A stretch of DNA of 15,389 nt from Erysipelothrix sp. (lineage in GTDB: Bacteria; Bacillota_I; Bacilli_A; Erysipelotrichales; Erysipelotrichaceae). Where the stretch lies: contig JAAZGU010000125.1 in NCBI GenBank assembly GCA_012511085.1, positions 1 to 15,389 on the forward strand, written 5' to 3'. This document shows positions 13,542 through 15,389 of this stretch, one piece after another. The notes under the pieces were generated by a model that had not been told where the DNA came from, ran no database searches, and saw only the letters and a program-made list of their open reading frames with translations. Each line of letters starts with the position of its first letter. Position 1 is the stretch's first letter. Made by a program: the position numbers and the translations under genes.

Positions 13542-13950
13542 TGAAACCACTTTGTGTCTTGAAATTTCGTTTAATCATCGCGTGTGCTGGATGCATATCA
13601 AAACGCTCATAAAAAGCTTGCATGGATTCATCACAACTTAAATCAATCATATAAAAATCCTGAAGGTCATGTAGCAATCGTTCCATCAATGCTTGTCCAA
13701 TGCCTTGGTTTTGATATGATGCCACAACCTCTAATAATGGAACATACACTGAAAGCACACCATCACTGATGGCATTCACAAAGCCTACGATTTGATTCCT
13801 TGTTTCATCGATTGCGACCAGTGCATAATAACTTTGCTTTAACAGTTTTCGGTGAACATCATCACTCGGCGGGTTAGGCCAACCATCAAAAAATCCGGCT
13901 GCAAAAGCAAGCTTATCCAATCTTTCATCATATAATTTATAGGTAATCAT
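13501..13950 (-). CDS. GNAT-family N-acetyltransferase
   Basis: Transfers an acetyl group from acetyl-CoA to an amine; the substrate is unknown. The 149-aa product has the acetyl-CoA binding motif A as VVASYQNQGIGQALMERLL, with Q80-N-Q-G-I-G85 forming the pyrophosphate-binding turn. It also has a motif B region with AFYERFDM (112-119), where Tyr114 is the likely general acid. The N-terminal part contains GWPNPPS, a phrase seen in some small GNATs. The ATG at 13950 has GAGAGG 7 bases upstream; an ATG at 13965 is too far upstream of that site to be preferred. It is convergent with, and overlaps by 41 bases, the preceding gene. Confidence 0.88.
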   Translation of the reverse strand: MITYKLYDERLDKLAFAAGFFDGWPNPPSDDVHRKLLKQSYYALVAIDETRNQIVGFVNAISDGVLSVYVPLLEVVASYQNQGIGQALMERLLHDLQDFYMIDLSCDESMQAFYERFDMHPAHAMIKRNFKTQSGFTKRVALMHHQDKD

Positions 13951-13979
13951 AGCTGAACCTCTCATTACTTAACATGTTT

Positions 13980-14008
13980 ATTAAATCATAGTCCTTTTAA
14001 TTACTCAA
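13980..14008 (-). promoter_or_regulatory. Probable promoter of the GNAT gene
   Basis: -35 TTGAGT (14008-14003) and -10 TTTAAT (13985-13980) on the minus strand with a 17-bp spacer, about 30 bases before the start codon. In AT-rich DNA such matches are less telling. Confidence 0.4.
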
Positions 14009-14052
14009 TTTATAAGACATAACGATATTCATATTTAAAAAGGGGGCCTTAT

Positions 14053-14081
14053 TTGAATTAAGCTCCTGTTCTCGCTATAAT
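14053..14081 (+). promoter_or_regulatory. Promoter of the ATP-grasp/esterase unit
   Basis: -35 TTGAAT (14053-14058) and -10 TATAAT (14076-14081) with a 17-bp spacer, identical to the tRNA-Leu promoter hexamers. The -35 lies in the loop of a loose inverted repeat (GCCTTA ... TAAGCTCC). Confidence 0.7.
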
Positions 14082-14103
14082 ATAGCAATTAGAGGTGGTT
14101 GCT

Positions 14104-15282
14104 ATGGAAAACAAATTTAACTTTATTATCATTTCTCCGCATTTTCCAGAGAACTTCGTGACCTTTGCACAACGGCTCAATGAAGTAGGTTTTAATACGC
14201 TTGGGATTGCGGATGTTCCTTATGATGATTTATCACATGAACTGCAAGATAGCCTTACGGAATATTTTAAAGTTGAAGACATGAATGACTATGACCAAGT
14301 GTATCGTGCTGTCGCTTTTTTTATTCATAAATACGGTCGTATTCACCGGATTGAATCCCATAATGAACATTGGCTTGCTCTGGATGCGAAACTGCGTTCC
14401 GACTTTAATGTGTTTGGTTATAACCAAGCGGACATTGAACGCATCAAGAAAAAATCCGGTATGAAAAAAGTGTTTCAAGAACTTGGGTTACCGGTTGCGA
14501 AAGGTCGTGTGTTCAAAAATCAAAAAGATGCTTTTAGACTAGCCCATCAATACAATTACCCTGTCATTATTAAACCCGATGATGGGGTTGGTGCTAGTGA
14601 CACTTATAAAATCACAAGCGATGATGAGCTCCATGAATTCTTTAAGCAATCCAATCAAGACATTGAATACATCATGGAAGAATACATTGAGGGTGATATC
14701 GTCACGTTTGATGGCCTCACAAACATTAACGGGAAAATCGTATTTGCTTCTTCTTTAATTTATGAAGAAAATATTCTGGATATTGTCAAAGAGGATGCGG
14801 ATCTTTATTATTACATCCCACGCACCATTGATAAAAAAGTGCGTGAGATTGGAACCAAAATTGTAGAAGCCTACAACGTAAAAGAACGCTTCTTCCATTT
14901 TGAGTTTTTCAAAACAAAAACTGGTGAAATTATCCCGTTGGAAGTCAACATGCGACCACCAGGTGGATCAACCATTGACATGTTTAATTACGCCAATGAT
15001 TTTGACATTTTTAAAGAGTATGCAAACTTGTCTCACGGTCAACGCTTCCAAGCTAAAATCACACGTCCTTATTATTGTTGTTATGTTTCTCGTAAATACA
15101 ATACGTATGATTACGTTCATACACAGGATCAAATTAAAGAAAAACTGGGTGATGCTTTTATAAGTGTCCAAAACATCCCCGGAGTCTTCTCTAAAATTAT
15201 GGGTGATGAAGGCTACCTTTTTAAATGCAAAACAAAAAGAGAAATGAATGCTTATATTGATTTTATAAGCTTGAAGCAGTAA
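14104..15282 (+). CDS. ATP-grasp domain carboxylate-amine ligase-like protein
   Basis: A cytoplasmic 392-aa enzyme of the ATP-grasp superfamily, which joins a carboxylate to an amine or thiol through an acyl-phosphate; the substrates are unknown. An N-terminal Rossmann-like pre-ATP-grasp part (1-115) begins NFIIISPHF. The ATP-grasp core follows: YPVIIKPDDGVGASDTY with nucleotide-binding Lys157, the hinge MEEYIEG (191-197), HFEFF (265-269), and PLEVNMRPPGG with metal-binding Glu280 and Asn282 and Arg284. A C-terminal domain of about 100 residues has paired cysteines (325-326). AGAGG lies 8 bases before ATG 14104; a GTG at 14095 overlaps that site and is rejected. It is followed after 9 bases by an esterase gene, probably in one transcript. 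Confidence 0.88.
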   Translation: MENKFNFIIISPHFPENFVTFAQRLNEVGFNTLGIADVPYDDLSHELQDSLTEYFKVEDMNDYDQVYRAVAFFIHKYGRIHRIESHNEHWLALDAKLRSDFNVFGYNQADIERIKKKSGMKKVFQELGLPVAKGRVFKNQKDAFRLAHQYNYPVIIKPDDGVGASDTYKITSDDELHEFFKQSNQDIEYIMEEYIEGDIVTFDGLTNINGKIVFASSLIYEENILDIVKEDADLYYYIPRTIDKKVREIGTKIVEAYNVKERFFHFEFFKTKTGEIIPLEVNMRPPGGSTIDMFNYANDFDIFKEYANLSHGQRFQAKITRPYYCCYVSRKYNTYDYVHTQDQIKEKLGDAFISVQNIPGVFSKIMGDEGYLFKCKTKREMNAYIDFISLKQ

Positions 15283-15291
15283 GGAATTACC

Positions 15292-15389
15292 ATGTATTTT
15301 GAAAGTCGCAGCCATTACAGTGGTCATTTAAATCGTGAAATGTATTTCAATGTGTACGGGCATGCTGGCAAACCGATGGTTGTCTTTCC
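15292..15389 (+). CDS. Alpha/beta-hydrolase esterase, N-terminal fragment (cut by window end)
   Basis: The first 32 codons of a gene that continues outside the window. The protein begins MYFESRSHYSGHLNREMYF and continues NVYGHAGKPMVVF, the start of small alpha/beta-hydrolase esterases (LNRxMxFxVYGHAGKPxxVFP, leading to the first core strands). The catalytic serine and histidine are not visible. The ribosome site AAGGA overlaps the stop of the ATP-grasp gene, so translation is probably coupled. A ligase followed by a hydrolase suggests a shared substrate, but this is inference. Confidence 0.65.
   Translation, partial: MYFESRSHYSGHLNREMYFNVYGHAGKPMVVF

Noticed and set aside
14968..15327. A 119-codon open frame on the minus strand across the ATP-grasp and esterase genes
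   Set aside because: It lies antisense to two genes with clear family motifs and has no ribosome site of note.

Overview
The window looks like chromosomal DNA of a low-G+C Bacillota bacterium that uses the standard code, since TGA serves as a stop. An Erysipelotrichia-like host fits the gene content, but the sequence alone does not settle the lineage. Most genes have strong AGGAG-type ribosome binding sites, TTGaca/TATAAT promoters and hairpin-plus-T-tract terminators. The first ~300 bases are different: they are richer in G+C (31 of the first 60 bases) and encode the C-terminal end of a large serine recombinase. They are probably the edge of an integrated mobile element.

Left third (360-6820, minus strand): tRNA-Leu(UAG); a HAD-family (Cof-type) phosphatase; a complete branched-chain amino acid type ABC transporter transcribed livK-livH-livM-livG-livF; and nagB. 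The liv genes overlap each other. livK is separated from livH by a terminator-like hairpin, which should give more binding protein than membrane complex. The livK promoter has phased TGAAAAT repeats upstream.

Middle (6914-9413, minus strand): a three-gene metal/redox operon. It encodes a 96-aa Ric/ScdA-like small protein, a P1B-type metal ATPase with an unusual CPG motif in place of CPC/SPC plus a P1B-4-like HEGS motif, and a 75-aa HMA metallochaperone. A perfect AACTTGAT-N4-ATCAAGTT palindrome containing the FNR consensus sits about 40 bp upstream of the predicted start, where a class II FNR/CRP-type activator would bind. The promoter has no recognisable -35 box. This is the strongest regulatory observation in the window.

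tRNA cluster and right half: tRNA-Lys(CUU), tRNA-Glu(UUC) and tRNA-Asn(GUU) on the minus strand; a divergent DUF438-hemerythrin-PAS protein on the plus strand; a MATE exporter that ends tail-to-tail with it; and a tRNA-Ile(GAU)/tRNA-Ala(UGC) pair whose terminator directly abuts the MATE ribosome binding site. Then come an unrecognised 180-aa protein, a GNAT acetyltransferase whose 3' end overlaps it antisense, and an ATP-grasp ligase followed 9 bases later by an alpha/beta-hydrolase esterase cut by the window end.

Taken together the window is mostly housekeeping and transport. The part most worth following is the redox/metal neighbourhood at about 6,950-11,120, where a predicted FNR-type switch, a reduced Ric-like protein, an atypical metal pump with its chaperone and a hemerythrin-PAS protein lie close together.
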